64,000 nucleotides of DNA from Parablautia intestinalis (GTDB taxonomy: Bacteria > Bacillota > Clostridia > Lachnospirales > Lachnospiraceae): positions 1 to 64,000 of the forward strand of contig RAYQ01000019.1 of the NCBI GenBank assembly GCA_003612395.1. The letters are read 5' to 3'. A program made the translations under genes and the position numbers. Within the stretch, counting starts at the first letter, position 1; each line of letters begins with the position of its first letter. The notes beneath the pieces were generated by a model. The model was not told the DNA's origin. It was given only the letters and a program-made list of their open reading frames with translations, and did no database searches. This document shows positions 34,852-44,464 of the stretch, one piece after another.

Positions 34852-34996
34852 GGAACTTAGGCAGGTATGTATAAAAGAAGGGCTGAAATGGTAAGATTTT
34901 TATAGAATTGTGACAGATTATTAAATAGATGGCAGAAGAAATATTTGGTATGCTTTTATTACAATAAGCTGGAACAAAAAGAAGGGAGAAACTACT

Positions 34997-36415
34997 ATGA
35001 AAAAAAGATGGAAATCAATTATTGCTTTAGGTTTGGCAACGGCTATGTGTCTGTCATTAGCAGGCTGCGGCAGCAGCGGCAAAGATACCGCTTCAACAGG
35101 GGCTGACAGTGCCGGAGCAGACAGCGCGGCTGAGGATACCGCCGGCGGGGAAGATACTTCCGCACCGGATAGCGGCGCGGCAGAAAGCGCAGACTCCGGT
35201 GATAAAGTGATCACATTCTGGAATGTGGGAACAGAAGGAGCGGATAAGGAAACTTATGAAATGGCAATCCGCCAGTTTGAAGAAAATTCGGCAAGCGGTT
35301 ACACCATTGAGAATATTCCTACTCAGAACGATAAGTATAAAGAAAAGCTTGTAATCGCCATGAGCTCAGGAGAATGCCCCGACATGTATACCTCATGGTC
35401 AGGCGGTCCCATGAACGAGTACATAGATTCCGGATATGCACAGCCTTTGGATGATCTGTATGAAAAATATAATTTAAAGGACAGATTTATGGAGGGCGCT
35501 ATTGAGCAGGCAAGCTACAATGGAAAAATTTATGCCATTCCGGTAAAGAATATTTCTATCGCAGGAATTTACTATAACAAAGATTTGTTTGAGCAATACG
35601 ATGTAAGCGTACCCACAACCGTGTCCGAACTGGAAAGCGCCTGCGATACATTCCTTGCAAATGGAATTATTCCTTTTACGCTGGCAAACGGACCTAAGTG
35701 GACAGGTTCCATGTACTTCCAGTGCCTTGCAGCAAGAAAGGGCGGCTTAGAGCCATTCCAGAAAGCGGCGGCAGGGGAAGGCAGCTTTGAGGATGAATGC
35801 TTTGTTTATGCAGGCGAGAAGATTCAGGAATGGGTTAACAAGGGATATTTCCCGGAAGGCTTTAACTCCATGAGCGAGGATGACGGACAGGCAACCCAGT
35901 TCTTCTATACAGAGGAAGCTGCCATGTATCTGATTGGTTCCTGGAAGACAGCTGCTTTCAAGACTGACAGCGATGAAGCAGGAAACAACTTCTATGACAA
36001 GGTTGGCTGGTTCTCCTTCCCGGCAGTGGACGGCTCCGATGCGGATCCTTCTATACTGTGCGGAACCATGGGCGATCAGTTTATTTCCTTCAACTGTACG
36101 GATGAAAAGCTGGATGCGGCTTTTGAGTTTGCAACCTATCTTTCCAGTGATGAGACAATTGAGTATATGGTAGGCGCAAGCCTGATTCCTCCGGTTAAGG
36201 GAGTGGAAGATCTGATAACAGACCCTATTTCCAAGTCTATGATCGAAGCATCCAACAAAGCATCAGCCGTACAGCTTTGGTATGACCAGTACTTAAGTCC
36301 GGCAGTGGCAAATGCCCACCTGGATGGAAATCAGGAAGTTTTTGGTCTTACTATGACGCCGGAAGATGCAAATAAGAAGATGCAGCAGGCCATGGAAGAA
36401 GATCTTGCCGAATAG
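34997..36415 (+). CDS. sugar ABC transporter substrate-binding lipoprotein
   Basis: A 472-residue family 1 extracellular solute-binding protein. A signal sequence with lipobox LSLAGC (cysteine about 23) is followed by a Ser/Ala/Asp-rich linker (to about 70) and the two-lobed binding domain (ITFWNVGTEGAD onwards). It captures the sugar outside the cell; with the neighbouring xylosidase the likely ligand is xylo-oligosaccharide. AAGGGAG precedes the ATG. A hairpin after the gene probably limits readthrough, so the binding protein is made in excess over the permeases. Confidence 0.9.
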   Translation: MKKRWKSIIALGLATAMCLSLAGCGSSGKDTASTGADSAGADSAAEDTAGGEDTSAPDSGAAESADSGDKVITFWNVGTEGADKETYEMAIRQFEENSASGYTIENIPTQNDKYKEKLVIAMSSGECPDMYTSWSGGPMNEYIDSGYAQPLDDLYEKYNLKDRFMEGAIEQASYNGKIYAIPVKNISIAGIYYNKDLFEQYDVSVPTTVSELESACDTFLANGIIPFTLANGPKWTGSMYFQCLAARKGGLEPFQKAAAGEGSFEDECFVYAGEKIQEWVNKGYFPEGFNSMSEDDGQATQFFYTEEAAMYLIGSWKTAAFKTDSDEAGNNFYDKVGWFSFPAVDGSDADPSILCGTMGDQFISFNCTDEKLDAAFEFATYLSSDETIEYMVGASLIPPVKGVEDLITDPISKSMIEASNKASAVQLWYDQYLSPAVANAHLDGNQEVFGLTMTPEDANKKMQQAMEEDLAE

Positions 36416-36427
36416 AAACAAGGCTGT

Positions 36428-36455
36428 AAGAGGGGGATGTTATTCCCCCTCTTTC
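36428..36455 (+). terminator. intercistronic hairpin after the binding-protein gene
   Basis: AAGAGGGGGA facing TTCCCCCTCTT with a short loop, then TTCT. It is a partial terminator between the binding-protein and permease genes. Confidence 0.65.
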
Positions 36456-36466
36456 TATAAATAGTC

Positions 36467-36498
36467 AATAAGCTGGAGCGCGAAGAGTGACAGCATTT
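36467..36498 (+). repeat. dispersed intergenic repeat, family A copy 3
   Basis: A diverged copy (AATAAGCTGGAGCGCGAAGA) after the hairpin and 44 bases before the first permease gene. Confidence 0.5.
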
Positions 36499-36541
36499 GA
36501 TAATAAGGCCTGCAGGTTGAGAAGGGAGCATGGTTATTAGT

Positions 36542-37447
36542 ATGAAAAATCAATCAGGTACACTAAGCGGACGAAGGCAGAGAAGCACCAATATTGCAGC
36601 ATTTGTTTTCCTGCTGCCTGTTAGTCTGCTTTTGACGGTTTTTATTTTTTATCCCATTGTGGATTCCTTTGTGATCAGTACATACAAATGGAACGGGATA
36701 GCAGCCGAGAGGACCTTTGTGGGTATAGCCAACTGGACCAAACTTATGGGGGACAGAGACTTTTGGTTTGCCTTTCGGAACAATATTATCATTATGGTGA
36801 TGTCCATTATCATTCAGATACCAATTGGTCTTGCAGAGGCGACTTTTCTTGAGTTTGCCGGAAGAAAGTCTACCATATGTAAGATTTTATGGTTTATTCC
36901 CATGTTGATGTCTTCAGTGGCAATCGGTTTTTTGTTCACCTATGCACTGGCGGCCAACGGAGGCATGATAAGCGCGGTTTCGCAGTTTTTTGGGGGAGGA
37001 AATATCGATCTTCTGGGCAATAAGAATACGGCGCTTATGACCGTCATTTTTGTTATTGCATGGCAGTTTATTCCTTTCTATATGGTATATGCCATGGCAG
37101 GGTATACCAATATCTCTGAGGATGTCTATGAGGCTTCCTTAATTGACGGCGCTACCAAAAGCCAGTATTTCTGGAAGATTGCGCTGCCGCTTTTGATGCC
37201 TACCCTTAAGAGCGCGGCTATTTTGTCCATGGTAGGCTCCCTGAAATATTTTGATTTGATTTACGTTATGACCGGAGGCGGACCGGGAACAGCTACGGAG
37301 CTGATGGCGACCTATATGTACAAAAATGCCTTTGCCCAGTTTAATATGGGTTATGGATCCGCGGTTGCAGCAGGAATGTTCATTCTGATTACCTTGCTGT
37401 CACTCATAACCATGCGCATGATTAACGGGAAAAAGGAAGCGGAATAG
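36542..37447 (+). CDS. sugar ABC transporter permease (MalF/UgpA type)
   Basis: A 301-residue membrane protein with six hydrophobic segments and the EAA loop with EASLIDGATKSQYFWKIALP that docks the ATPase. The ATPase itself is not encoded here; such importers often share a distant MsmK-type ATPase. ATG 36542 is chosen; an upstream ATG at 36530 is too close to GGGAG. It shares the GGAGCATGGTTATTA leader with two other genes. Confidence 0.9.
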   Translation: MKNQSGTLSGRRQRSTNIAAFVFLLPVSLLLTVFIFYPIVDSFVISTYKWNGIAAERTFVGIANWTKLMGDRDFWFAFRNNIIIMVMSIIIQIPIGLAEATFLEFAGRKSTICKILWFIPMLMSSVAIGFLFTYALAANGGMISAVSQFFGGGNIDLLGNKNTALMTVIFVIAWQFIPFYMVYAMAGYTNISEDVYEASLIDGATKSQYFWKIALPLLMPTLKSAAILSMVGSLKYFDLIYVMTGGGPGTATELMATYMYKNAFAQFNMGYGSAVAAGMFILITLLSLITMRMINGKKEAE

Positions 37448-37459
37448 GAGGGCCGGAAA

Positions 37460-38311
37460 ATGGAGAAACAATACAGAACTACCAAAATAAAAAGCAGGAT
37501 TTGCTGGTTTGTGGCATTGGTGCTGGCATTTGCCGCTCTGGCAGCAGCGGTTCTTCCCTTCTTCTTTATGGTAATCAATTCTTTTAAAGGAAAATTTGAG
37601 ATGCTCACAAAGGGCGTCTTTGCACTGCCCGATCAGTTTAATACAGGCAACTATGAGGAGGTTTTAAGCGGCGGCTTCGTGAGGTATTTTGGGAACAGCG
37701 TGCTTGTCTTATGCGTATCCCTGTTGCTGATTTTATTTATCTCCGCCTGTGCGGCTTACCCGCTGGCGCGTTTCAAATTCCGCCTGAACGGTTTTATTTA
37801 TGCAACAATTGTAGCGTGTATGGCGATACCCATTCATATTACACTCATTCCGGTATTCCAGATGACAAAGAGCCTTAAGCTGTATGATTCCATTGGCGCC
37901 ATGATTGGACCGGATGTTGCTTTTGCGCTGCCTATCTCTGTTTTCATCCTTACCAGCTTTATGGCAGGAATTCCGAAGGAAATAGAAGAATCTGCAGAAA
38001 TTGACGGATGTAATAAATACAGGATGTTTTTTACCATCATGCTGCCCCTGGCAAAGCCGGGGCTTTCCACTCTGGCGATTTACAACGGCGTGAATATCTG
38101 GAATGAGTTCAGCTTTGCCTACACATTAACCCAGTCTCCCAAGAACAGAACCCTTCCGCTGGCAGTCTGGGATTTCCAGGGGCAGTATTCCATGAATACG
38201 CCAATGATTATGGCCGTGCTTACGCTTACGGTTCTGCCAATGATCATTTTGTTTATCTTTGCGCAGGATAAGCTTGTTAAAGGGATGACAGCCGGTGCGG
38301 TAAAAGGATAG
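37460..38311 (+). CDS. sugar ABC transporter permease (MalG/UgpE type)
   Basis: A 283-residue second permease with six hydrophobic segments and the EAA loop (EESAEIDGCNKYRMFFTIMLP). It pairs with the preceding subunit to form the translocation channel for the presumed xylo-oligosaccharide. The gene starts 12 bases after its partner, with GGAGGG upstream. Confidence 0.9.
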   Translation: MEKQYRTTKIKSRICWFVALVLAFAALAAAVLPFFFMVINSFKGKFEMLTKGVFALPDQFNTGNYEEVLSGGFVRYFGNSVLVLCVSLLLILFISACAAYPLARFKFRLNGFIYATIVACMAIPIHITLIPVFQMTKSLKLYDSIGAMIGPDVAFALPISVFILTSFMAGIPKEIEESAEIDGCNKYRMFFTIMLPLAKPGLSTLAIYNGVNIWNEFSFAYTLTQSPKNRTLPLAVWDFQGQYSMNTPMIMAVLTLTVLPMIILFIFAQDKLVKGMTAGAVKG

Positions 38312-38457
38312 GTATCAAAGGATAAAAGCTTTGCAGTTAAAAACCTCCTTGCCCCGGATATCGTATCGTGGTTAAATGAAAATATAACAAAATGAAAATT
38401 ACCAGGCGATGATGAAGGGTAAAAATGTGCCGACATGCGGCAGCAGGGAGGAACAGG

Positions 38458-40242
38458 ATGTCTTTTAAGGAAAAGTGGGAAAAAAGCTGGAATTTCGAAA
38501 AGAAAATGAATGTGGTCATTGTCTGGACGATTGCAGCTATCACAATTGCGGCGATTGTGGTTTCCACTTTTTCTTTTGTTATGTCTATTACAAAGCAGAA
38601 CAGCCAGTATGTGACAGACCAGCTTACCATCATGGCGCAGGACTGCGCAAACAATTTAGAACAGTACAAATCCCTGATTACGGCCTGCAGTATGGATTCC
38701 CACGTACAGGAATATTGTGAGAGTACAAGCATGGAAGGGTTGTATGGAGAAATGGGAAATGTATATAATTCTTTTTTGAATATGCTTTATATGCAGTATA
38801 ATGCCAACTTTATTGCGGTGATTAATACCGGAATGAACAATTACCTGTACAATGGAAACGTTAACATCAATGAAAGCTTCTTTGAGAAATTTTGCGAGGA
38901 AGATTATAAAAAGAGTATGACGGCTAAAACAAAAGGGGCGCTTAAGGTCAGCTTTTCCAACCGTTACCATAACAGCAGGAAATATACGCTGACTTTATAC
39001 TTTCCGGTTTATTCCGTGACAAAAATGGTAAACAGCAGAGGACTTTTGGTGGTTAATCTGGATGACGATCTTTTAAAAAGGTTCCACCAGAAAGAATCTC
39101 CTTACAGTTCAAATCTTTATCTCACAGATGTGGAGGGAAATATTGTCTCTACCCAGGATGAAAGTCAGATTGGAAACAGGATTGCATTTGCAGAGCAGAT
39201 TACGGGGGATCAGGGCAGGTTTTGGCACGGAGGAATGCTGATTAGTTATCAGCGGGTAGGCGGCTGGAACTTTTATATGATTAATGAGGTGGAGGCGCTT
39301 TCCCTTTACAGGGGATGTTTTGGCACAATTCTCATTTTGCTGGCGGTGATGCTTGTGGTAACCGGTACGGCGCTTGCCCTGGCCAGAAATATGACCAAAA
39401 AGCTTTTTTCTCCCATTAATAAAATTGTTTCCAATATGAACGATGTGTCCAGAGGTAATTTAAGAACCCGTATTCATGTGGAAGATATGGATAGTGACGG
39501 AAGAAAGCTTGCGGATGGCTTTAACATTATGATGGATGAGATTGACGTTCTTATGGAACAGGTGAAGGAAGAACAAAGACAGTTTGATAAAATGCATCTG
39601 TATGCCCTTCAGTCTCAAATACAGCCCCATTTTCTTTATAACACATTAGAATGCATTCACTGGCAGGCGCTTTCGGAGGGAAATAAGGAAATTTCCACTA
39701 TGGTGAAGGCAATGGCCCAGTACTACCGAATCTGCTTAAGTGAGGGAAAAGATATCATTACGCTGGAAACAGAGCTTGCCCATGTACGGAATTATCTGAT
39801 TATACAGAACATGCGTTATGATAATATTATTGCATTTACAGTGAAGGTGCCGGAGGAGTACTTTTCCATAAGGATACCCAAGCTAACGCTTCAGCCTCTG
39901 GTGGAAAACAGTATCTATCATGGTATCCGCGTCAAGGAAGGGAAAAAGGGAACAATAGAAATTGCCATCCGGGAGGCACAGGAAGATATCTGCCTTACGG
40001 TAAAGGACGATGGAGTGGGCATGGTAAAGGAACAGCTTGCTGTAATAAATCAGAATATTTCCAATCATAACTGGGATGTGGGATATGGAATTTCCAATAT
40101 CAATAAAAGGATTGAATTGATGTTTGGGGAGGAATACGGTCTGACTTTCCGGGCAAATGAGGAAAGCGGAATATGTGTGGAGATACGTCTTCCGAAGGAA
40201 TGGCAGGAGGAACCGGACAGGGGGTATGAAGGTGAAGTATAA
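38458..40242 (+). CDS. YesM-like sensor histidine kinase
   Basis: A 594-residue membrane kinase: first membrane segment (about 19-42), a large extracytoplasmic sensor domain (to about 285), second segment, HAMP (about 310-365), then a His_kinase domain with QSQIQPHFLYNTLECIHWQA and an ATPase domain with LTLQPLVENSIYHG and DDGVGM. This is the lytT/YesM class that controls sugar operons together with an AraC-type regulator. The start follows GGGAGG at the right distance. It ends inside the regulator gene, a 17-base overlap. Confidence 0.92.
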   Translation: MSFKEKWEKSWNFEKKMNVVIVWTIAAITIAAIVVSTFSFVMSITKQNSQYVTDQLTIMAQDCANNLEQYKSLITACSMDSHVQEYCESTSMEGLYGEMGNVYNSFLNMLYMQYNANFIAVINTGMNNYLYNGNVNINESFFEKFCEEDYKKSMTAKTKGALKVSFSNRYHNSRKYTLTLYFPVYSVTKMVNSRGLLVVNLDDDLLKRFHQKESPYSSNLYLTDVEGNIVSTQDESQIGNRIAFAEQITGDQGRFWHGGMLISYQRVGGWNFYMINEVEALSLYRGCFGTILILLAVMLVVTGTALALARNMTKKLFSPINKIVSNMNDVSRGNLRTRIHVEDMDSDGRKLADGFNIMMDEIDVLMEQVKEEQRQFDKMHLYALQSQIQPHFLYNTLECIHWQALSEGNKEISTMVKAMAQYYRICLSEGKDIITLETELAHVRNYLIIQNMRYDNIIAFTVKVPEEYFSIRIPKLTLQPLVENSIYHGIRVKEGKKGTIEIAIREAQEDICLTVKDDGVGMVKEQLAVINQNISNHNWDVGYGISNINKRIELMFGEEYGLTFRANEESGICVEIRLPKEWQEEPDRGYEGEV

Positions 40243-41794
40243 GATATTGATTGTGGATGATGAAAAAATGATACGTATGGGCATTAAAAACGCTATGCCC
40301 TGGGAAAGTATGGATATAGAAAAAGTATATACGGCGGCTTCTGCAATGGAGGCAGCGGAGGTGATAAAAAAGCATCAGCCGGAAATCATGGTTACGGATA
40401 TCAGCATGACGGAAATGAGTGGTCTTGAACTGGTGGAGCAGATTAGAAAGCAAAATGAAGGAATGCGCATCATTGTTCTTACCGGATATGACCGCTTCGA
40501 ATATGCAAGGCAGGCATTGCAGCTGCGGGTACATGATTTTTTGCTAAAGCCTATTGATGAAAAGGAACTGAAAAAAAGTATTCTGGAACAGGTAAGATGG
40601 CTGGAGAGTGAGCGGAAAAATAAGGAAGAAGATGTGAGCCGGATCCGTGCAAAGGGAGTCAGGCAGCAGCTGGCGCTGGAACAGTTTATGTGTGCATTCA
40701 TTCTGGGAAAGCCAAAGGCAGGGGAGCGGCTGGAGGAATTTTTGGAGGAATTTCATTTTGACAGAGAGCAGGAGATGCGGATTGGCCTTCTGATGCCGGA
40801 GGTAAGGGGGGAGGAGGATGCGGAGAGCAGGAGCCTTCGGTCGATGACGATCAGACAGATTTGCCTTGGAATGGTTGATGGACAAAAAAAGGGAATTACT
40901 TTTACGGACGAAAAGAGCCGGATTGTGATTTCCTTTTTCTGCAACAGGGAAAAAGAGGAAGAGGAGCTTTCAAGACAGCTGGTGGATATCCTAAGCGATG
41001 AGCTGGAAATAAAACCAAGGATTATATGGGGAAGCATCAGAAAAGGATTTGATAATCTGTCCATCTCCTATAATGATGCGGTGTTTGCGTTAGAACATGA
41101 GAGAGAGGCCTTTGAGCGGATTTATACCATGGATTTAAGCAGAAAACAGGAGGATATTTTTCAGGAGGTATTTCAGGAATTCCGCACGGCCATGGTATGC
41201 AGCATTGGAGAGAGGGAAAAGCTGTTTCATATTTTTGACCGCTTTTGCATGGCGGTAGAATCCTATAATCTTTCTGCCAAATATACCAGAAGCTGCTGTT
41301 TTGAGCTGGCATCCTCCGTGTATTTTGCTTACTTTAGTGATACGGGAAGCGGCGGGAGTGAGCAGCTGAGCGTTCTTATGAAAGCTCTTTCCGGAGCGGA
41401 GCGCGAGCATGCGCTCAAGGTGACAAATATGTTTTTGGAGAGACTTTTTGCAGGGGAGGAAGGAGAGGTACATGAGCTGGTAAAGAAGGTAAAGCGCAGA
41501 ATTTATGAGAATCTGGCCGATGATTTGACGGTGGCGAGTCTGGCCGGAGAATTTTACGTGACGCCTAATTATCTGTCCCGCCTGTTTAAGAGAGTAACCG
41601 GGGAAGGCTGCAATGAATACATTGTGCGAAAGCGGATTGAACAGGCCAAATCCCTGCTGGCAACCACCACCCTGAAGGCGGGGGAGATTGCCGTTATGGT
41701 GGGATATCATGATATGAATTATTTTTCCCTGGCATTTAAGAAACATACGGGGGCTTCCCCCATTAAATACAGGGAACAGGTACAAAAGAGATGA
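40226..41794 (+). CDS. YesN-like AraC-type response regulator
   Basis: A 522-residue regulator. The receiver domain (about 1-125) has VDDEKMIRMG, the phosphorylated aspartate in IMVTDISMTEMSG and the lysine in FLLKPID. A middle region of about 270 residues follows. The C-terminal AraC domain with two helix-turn-helix units contains FYVTPNYLSRLFKRVTGEG and VGYHDMNYFSLAFKKHTG. It likely activates the upstream xylosidase-importer genes. GTG 40232 is a possible alternative start with slightly better spacing. Confidence 0.92.
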   Translation: MKVKYKILIVDDEKMIRMGIKNAMPWESMDIEKVYTAASAMEAAEVIKKHQPEIMVTDISMTEMSGLELVEQIRKQNEGMRIIVLTGYDRFEYARQALQLRVHDFLLKPIDEKELKKSILEQVRWLESERKNKEEDVSRIRAKGVRQQLALEQFMCAFILGKPKAGERLEEFLEEFHFDREQEMRIGLLMPEVRGEEDAESRSLRSMTIRQICLGMVDGQKKGITFTDEKSRIVISFFCNREKEEEELSRQLVDILSDELEIKPRIIWGSIRKGFDNLSISYNDAVFALEHEREAFERIYTMDLSRKQEDIFQEVFQEFRTAMVCSIGEREKLFHIFDRFCMAVESYNLSAKYTRSCCFELASSVYFAYFSDTGSGGSEQLSVLMKALSGAEREHALKVTNMFLERLFAGEEGEVHELVKKVKRRIYENLADDLTVASLAGEFYVTPNYLSRLFKRVTGEGCNEYIVRKRIEQAKSLLATTTLKAGEIAVMVGYHDMNYFSLAFKKHTGASPIKYREQVQKR

Positions 41795-41813
41795 AGAAGA
41801 AATGGAGATAAGA

Positions 41814-42935
41814 ATGGAAAAGAAAAAAATTTTTTTTAATGGGAAAGAATGGAGGCGCTGTTTTTTGATTTTGTGTCTGACAGGCTGCCTTATGGTTCCA
41901 GGCGGCTGCGGCCGAAGGGAAGCAGTTACGGACGAAGAGGCGCAGGAAATGCAGGAGAAAACATACACGGACGGGCAGGGAAGGGAAATGCAGACGGAAA
42001 CAGAGGTGAAAGCAGGAGCGGAAATAAAAGACAGCCCGGGCGGAGAGATAGAAGGAAACAGCCTTGCAGGGTGGGAAAAGAGTTTACCGGTAGGCCGGAC
42101 AGAGAAAATGTCAGCCGCAGCAATCCGGGGCATCTGCGTGAGGAAAGAGGGCGAGCCATATTTTGCGGTTTCCTATGAGCCGAGAGAGTATAAAAATTCT
42201 TTTGACTGCTGGGCTGTATCAGTGCCCTATCAGTCCATGGTTTCCGTAGACACGGAGGTCATGTATGACTATTTCGAGAAGCTTGCAAATTTAGAACTTA
42301 AGGAAGTGGGGGACATAGACAGGGCAGAGGCAGGGGTTGAAGAAGGAAGCCGGGAGATTTTTGCGGCCTTTTATGAGGGGCAGGCGGAAACAGGCGGACA
42401 GGCTGAGCCGGATAAAGGACTGATCTATCGTTTTGGCAAAGAGGACGGAGAAGGCAATTATTATGTAGAGGCTGCCGGGGAAATCCGGAAGGTAGAAAAG
42501 GCAGCGGCAGATGAGCTTTTTTCATTGAATCCCTATGATTTTGTCCTAAAGGTGGTCAGCGTGGTCAGTGTGGAGACGGTTTCGAAGGTGGAAATAAACA
42601 CAGGAGAAACGGAATTTGTAATGGAGGCGGGAGAAGGGAAATTTACTTTTAACGGCCGACAGGTGGATGATGGAGAATTTTATGGGCTGTATACGGAACT
42701 AATGAGTGTTTTCATTGAAAAAGAGTTATCGGAGGAGGAAAGAGGAAAGGACAGAGGGGATGCAATTCTCACGCTGACTTATCACAGAAACAGGGAGGAT
42801 GCGCCCAAAATTGTGCAGGAGTACTATGCCTATGACGAGGATTACGCATTGGCACGGGTAAACGGCACAGAATTCTTTCTGGTGAGCAGGGATGCGGTTG
42901 GGGAGCTGGAGAGGAAGATTGAGGAGGTTTTTTAG
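41814..42935 (+). CDS. lipoprotein with DUF4340-like domain
   Basis: A 373-residue exported protein. A lipobox (VPGGC, cysteine about 32) follows the signal segment. A Glu/Gly-rich linker leads to a body with repeated short beta-strand patterns (GEPYFAVSYEPREY, VSVETVSKVEI, FLVSRDAVGEL) that resembles DUF4340 proteins. ATG 41814 follows GGAGAT. It is the last gene of the sugar operon, on the same strand 19 bases after the regulator. Its function there is not known. Confidence 0.65.
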   Translation: MEKKKIFFNGKEWRRCFLILCLTGCLMVPGGCGRREAVTDEEAQEMQEKTYTDGQGREMQTETEVKAGAEIKDSPGGEIEGNSLAGWEKSLPVGRTEKMSAAAIRGICVRKEGEPYFAVSYEPREYKNSFDCWAVSVPYQSMVSVDTEVMYDYFEKLANLELKEVGDIDRAEAGVEEGSREIFAAFYEGQAETGGQAEPDKGLIYRFGKEDGEGNYYVEAAGEIRKVEKAAADELFSLNPYDFVLKVVSVVSVETVSKVEINTGETEFVMEAGEGKFTFNGRQVDDGEFYGLYTELMSVFIEKELSEEERGKDRGDAILTLTYHRNREDAPKIVQEYYAYDEDYALARVNGTEFFLVSRDAVGELERKIEEVF

Positions 42936-43128
42936 GGCTTTTATGTTTTTTAATAAATATTCTCTTGTTGCAATTGCCGAGTCAAATTCGTAAAATGATT
43001 TGAAACATTATTTTAATTCCAGTGTTATCGAGCGTGAACAAATAAATTGGTGGACTGAAATTATGGGAAAGACTTTTTGAATCAGAAAGGCAATATTGGG
43101 GATTACTGTGATAAATAATGGAATTATT

Positions 43129-43157
43129 GTGACAAAGTTATATTCTAAGGGTATAAT
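43129..43157 (+). promoter_or_regulatory. promoter of the DUF262-DUF3696 operon
   Basis: GTGACA (43129-43134), 17 bases, TATAAT (43152-43157), then a leader of about 38 bases to the first ATG. The rest of the 266-base gap is AT-rich; a short remnant (about 43020-43078, EREQINWWTEIMGK) may be the tail of a lost gene. Confidence 0.65.
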
Positions 43158-43201
43158 AGGAATGGTACTACGAATATGTTTGCAGAATGAGGTAATAGGT
43201 T

Positions 43202-44464
43202 ATGGATGAGAATATTAAAGAGAATATAGAAAAAATGTTAAATGCCGGCAAAGAGAATGGCAGTATAAATACAACGACTATTACACAATTATTGAATGAC
43301 TTAGGCGAATATTCAGATGAACGATATAATAAAATCATTGAACTGGTTGAGGAAAATCATATTAATTTGGTTGTAGATTCAACAGATCAAAAAAGCATAG
43401 TCCTCGATTCAAGTAAAATATCTATTGTACCTAAAACATTGAGCGTTGAGGCTATTGTAAAGAAACTTAAATATAAAGAGATAGATTTAGATACGGAATT
43501 TCAGAGAAAACGCAGCTTATGGACTGAAATTGTAAAAAGTCAGCTGATAGAATCCTTGATGATTCAATTACCAATACCTCCCATGTACTTTGATGCAAGA
43601 GATACAAATAAGTGGAAGATTATTGATGGACTGCAAAGATTATGTACTTTAAACGAATTTCTATTAGAACACAAATGGAGATTGACTAATTTAGAGTATT
43701 TAGTAGATTATAATAATTGCAGTATGGATGACCTGCCACGAATTTATCAAAGAAGAATAGAAGAGGGACAATTAGCATTCTACTTGATATTACCGGAAAC
43801 CCCGGAAGGAGTAAAATATAGCTTGTTTAAAAGAATAAATACTCCGGGGTTAAAGTTGGAACCGCAGGAGATAAGACATGCTTTATTTCAAGGCAAAGCT
43901 ACTGAATTATTAAAAGAACTGGCAGAAACAGAACTGTTTCGTAAAGCTACAGGTAATGATGTACAGTCGTCTCGAATGCAGGACAGAGAAATGGTATTGA
44001 GATATCTGGCATTGCATTATCTAGGGGCGAATGAATATAAAAATTGCAGTATTGATGAATATTTAAATAAAGCTATGGTATTTTTAAATGAACAAGATAA
44101 TAATTTTATAAAACAATGCAAAGAATTGTATTTTGAGTCTTTAAATTGTATATATCAAATATTTGGGAAATATGCATTTAGGAGGATTTCTAAACTTAGG
44201 CAACAGGATTTAAAACCAATTAATACGGCATTATTTGAAGGATGGCTAAATGGAGTATCGAATTTAAGCTCGGAAGAAAGAGAACTGCTATTACAAAAAA
44301 AAGATGATGTTAAAAATTTATATATTGAAGAATTAGATAAAAAAAGTTCATTTTACAGTGATATAGGTTCAGGGAAATACCGCTCGTTTATCCGTAGAAA
44401 TGAAACAATTCAGAAAATAATAGAGGAGGTTTTGAATGAAAACAGACAAATTACAATTAACTAA
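43202..44464 (+). CDS. DUF262 (ParB/GmrS-like) protein
   Basis: A 420-residue protein with a DUF262 domain at about 75-260. Signature segments are LDTEFQRKRSLW, IPPMYFDARD, DGLQRLCTLNEF and FKRINTPGLKLEPQEIRHAL. The last fits the nucleotide-binding loop of the family. A helical C-terminus follows, without an HNH motif. DUF262 proteins occur in restriction and anti-phage systems. The gene is clearly more AT-rich than the flanking sugar and pyr operons, which points to recent transfer. It overlaps the next gene by 29 bases. Confidence 0.85.
   Translation: MDENIKENIEKMLNAGKENGSINTTTITQLLNDLGEYSDERYNKIIELVEENHINLVVDSTDQKSIVLDSSKISIVPKTLSVEAIVKKLKYKEIDLDTEFQRKRSLWTEIVKSQLIESLMIQLPIPPMYFDARDTNKWKIIDGLQRLCTLNEFLLEHKWRLTNLEYLVDYNNCSMDDLPRIYQRRIEEGQLAFYLILPETPEGVKYSLFKRINTPGLKLEPQEIRHALFQGKATELLKELAETELFRKATGNDVQSSRMQDREMVLRYLALHYLGANEYKNCSIDEYLNKAMVFLNEQDNNFIKQCKELYFESLNCIYQIFGKYAFRRISKLRQQDLKPINTALFEGWLNGVSNLSSEERELLLQKKDDVKNLYIEELDKKSSFYSDIGSGKYRSFIRRNETIQKIIEEVLNENRQITIN

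Noticed and set aside
41135-42133. 332-codon minus-strand frame across the regulator and lipoprotein genes
   Set aside because: Rich in Ser, Pro, Phe and Leu, as expected from the complement of purine-rich coding strands. Both plus-strand genes are well supported.
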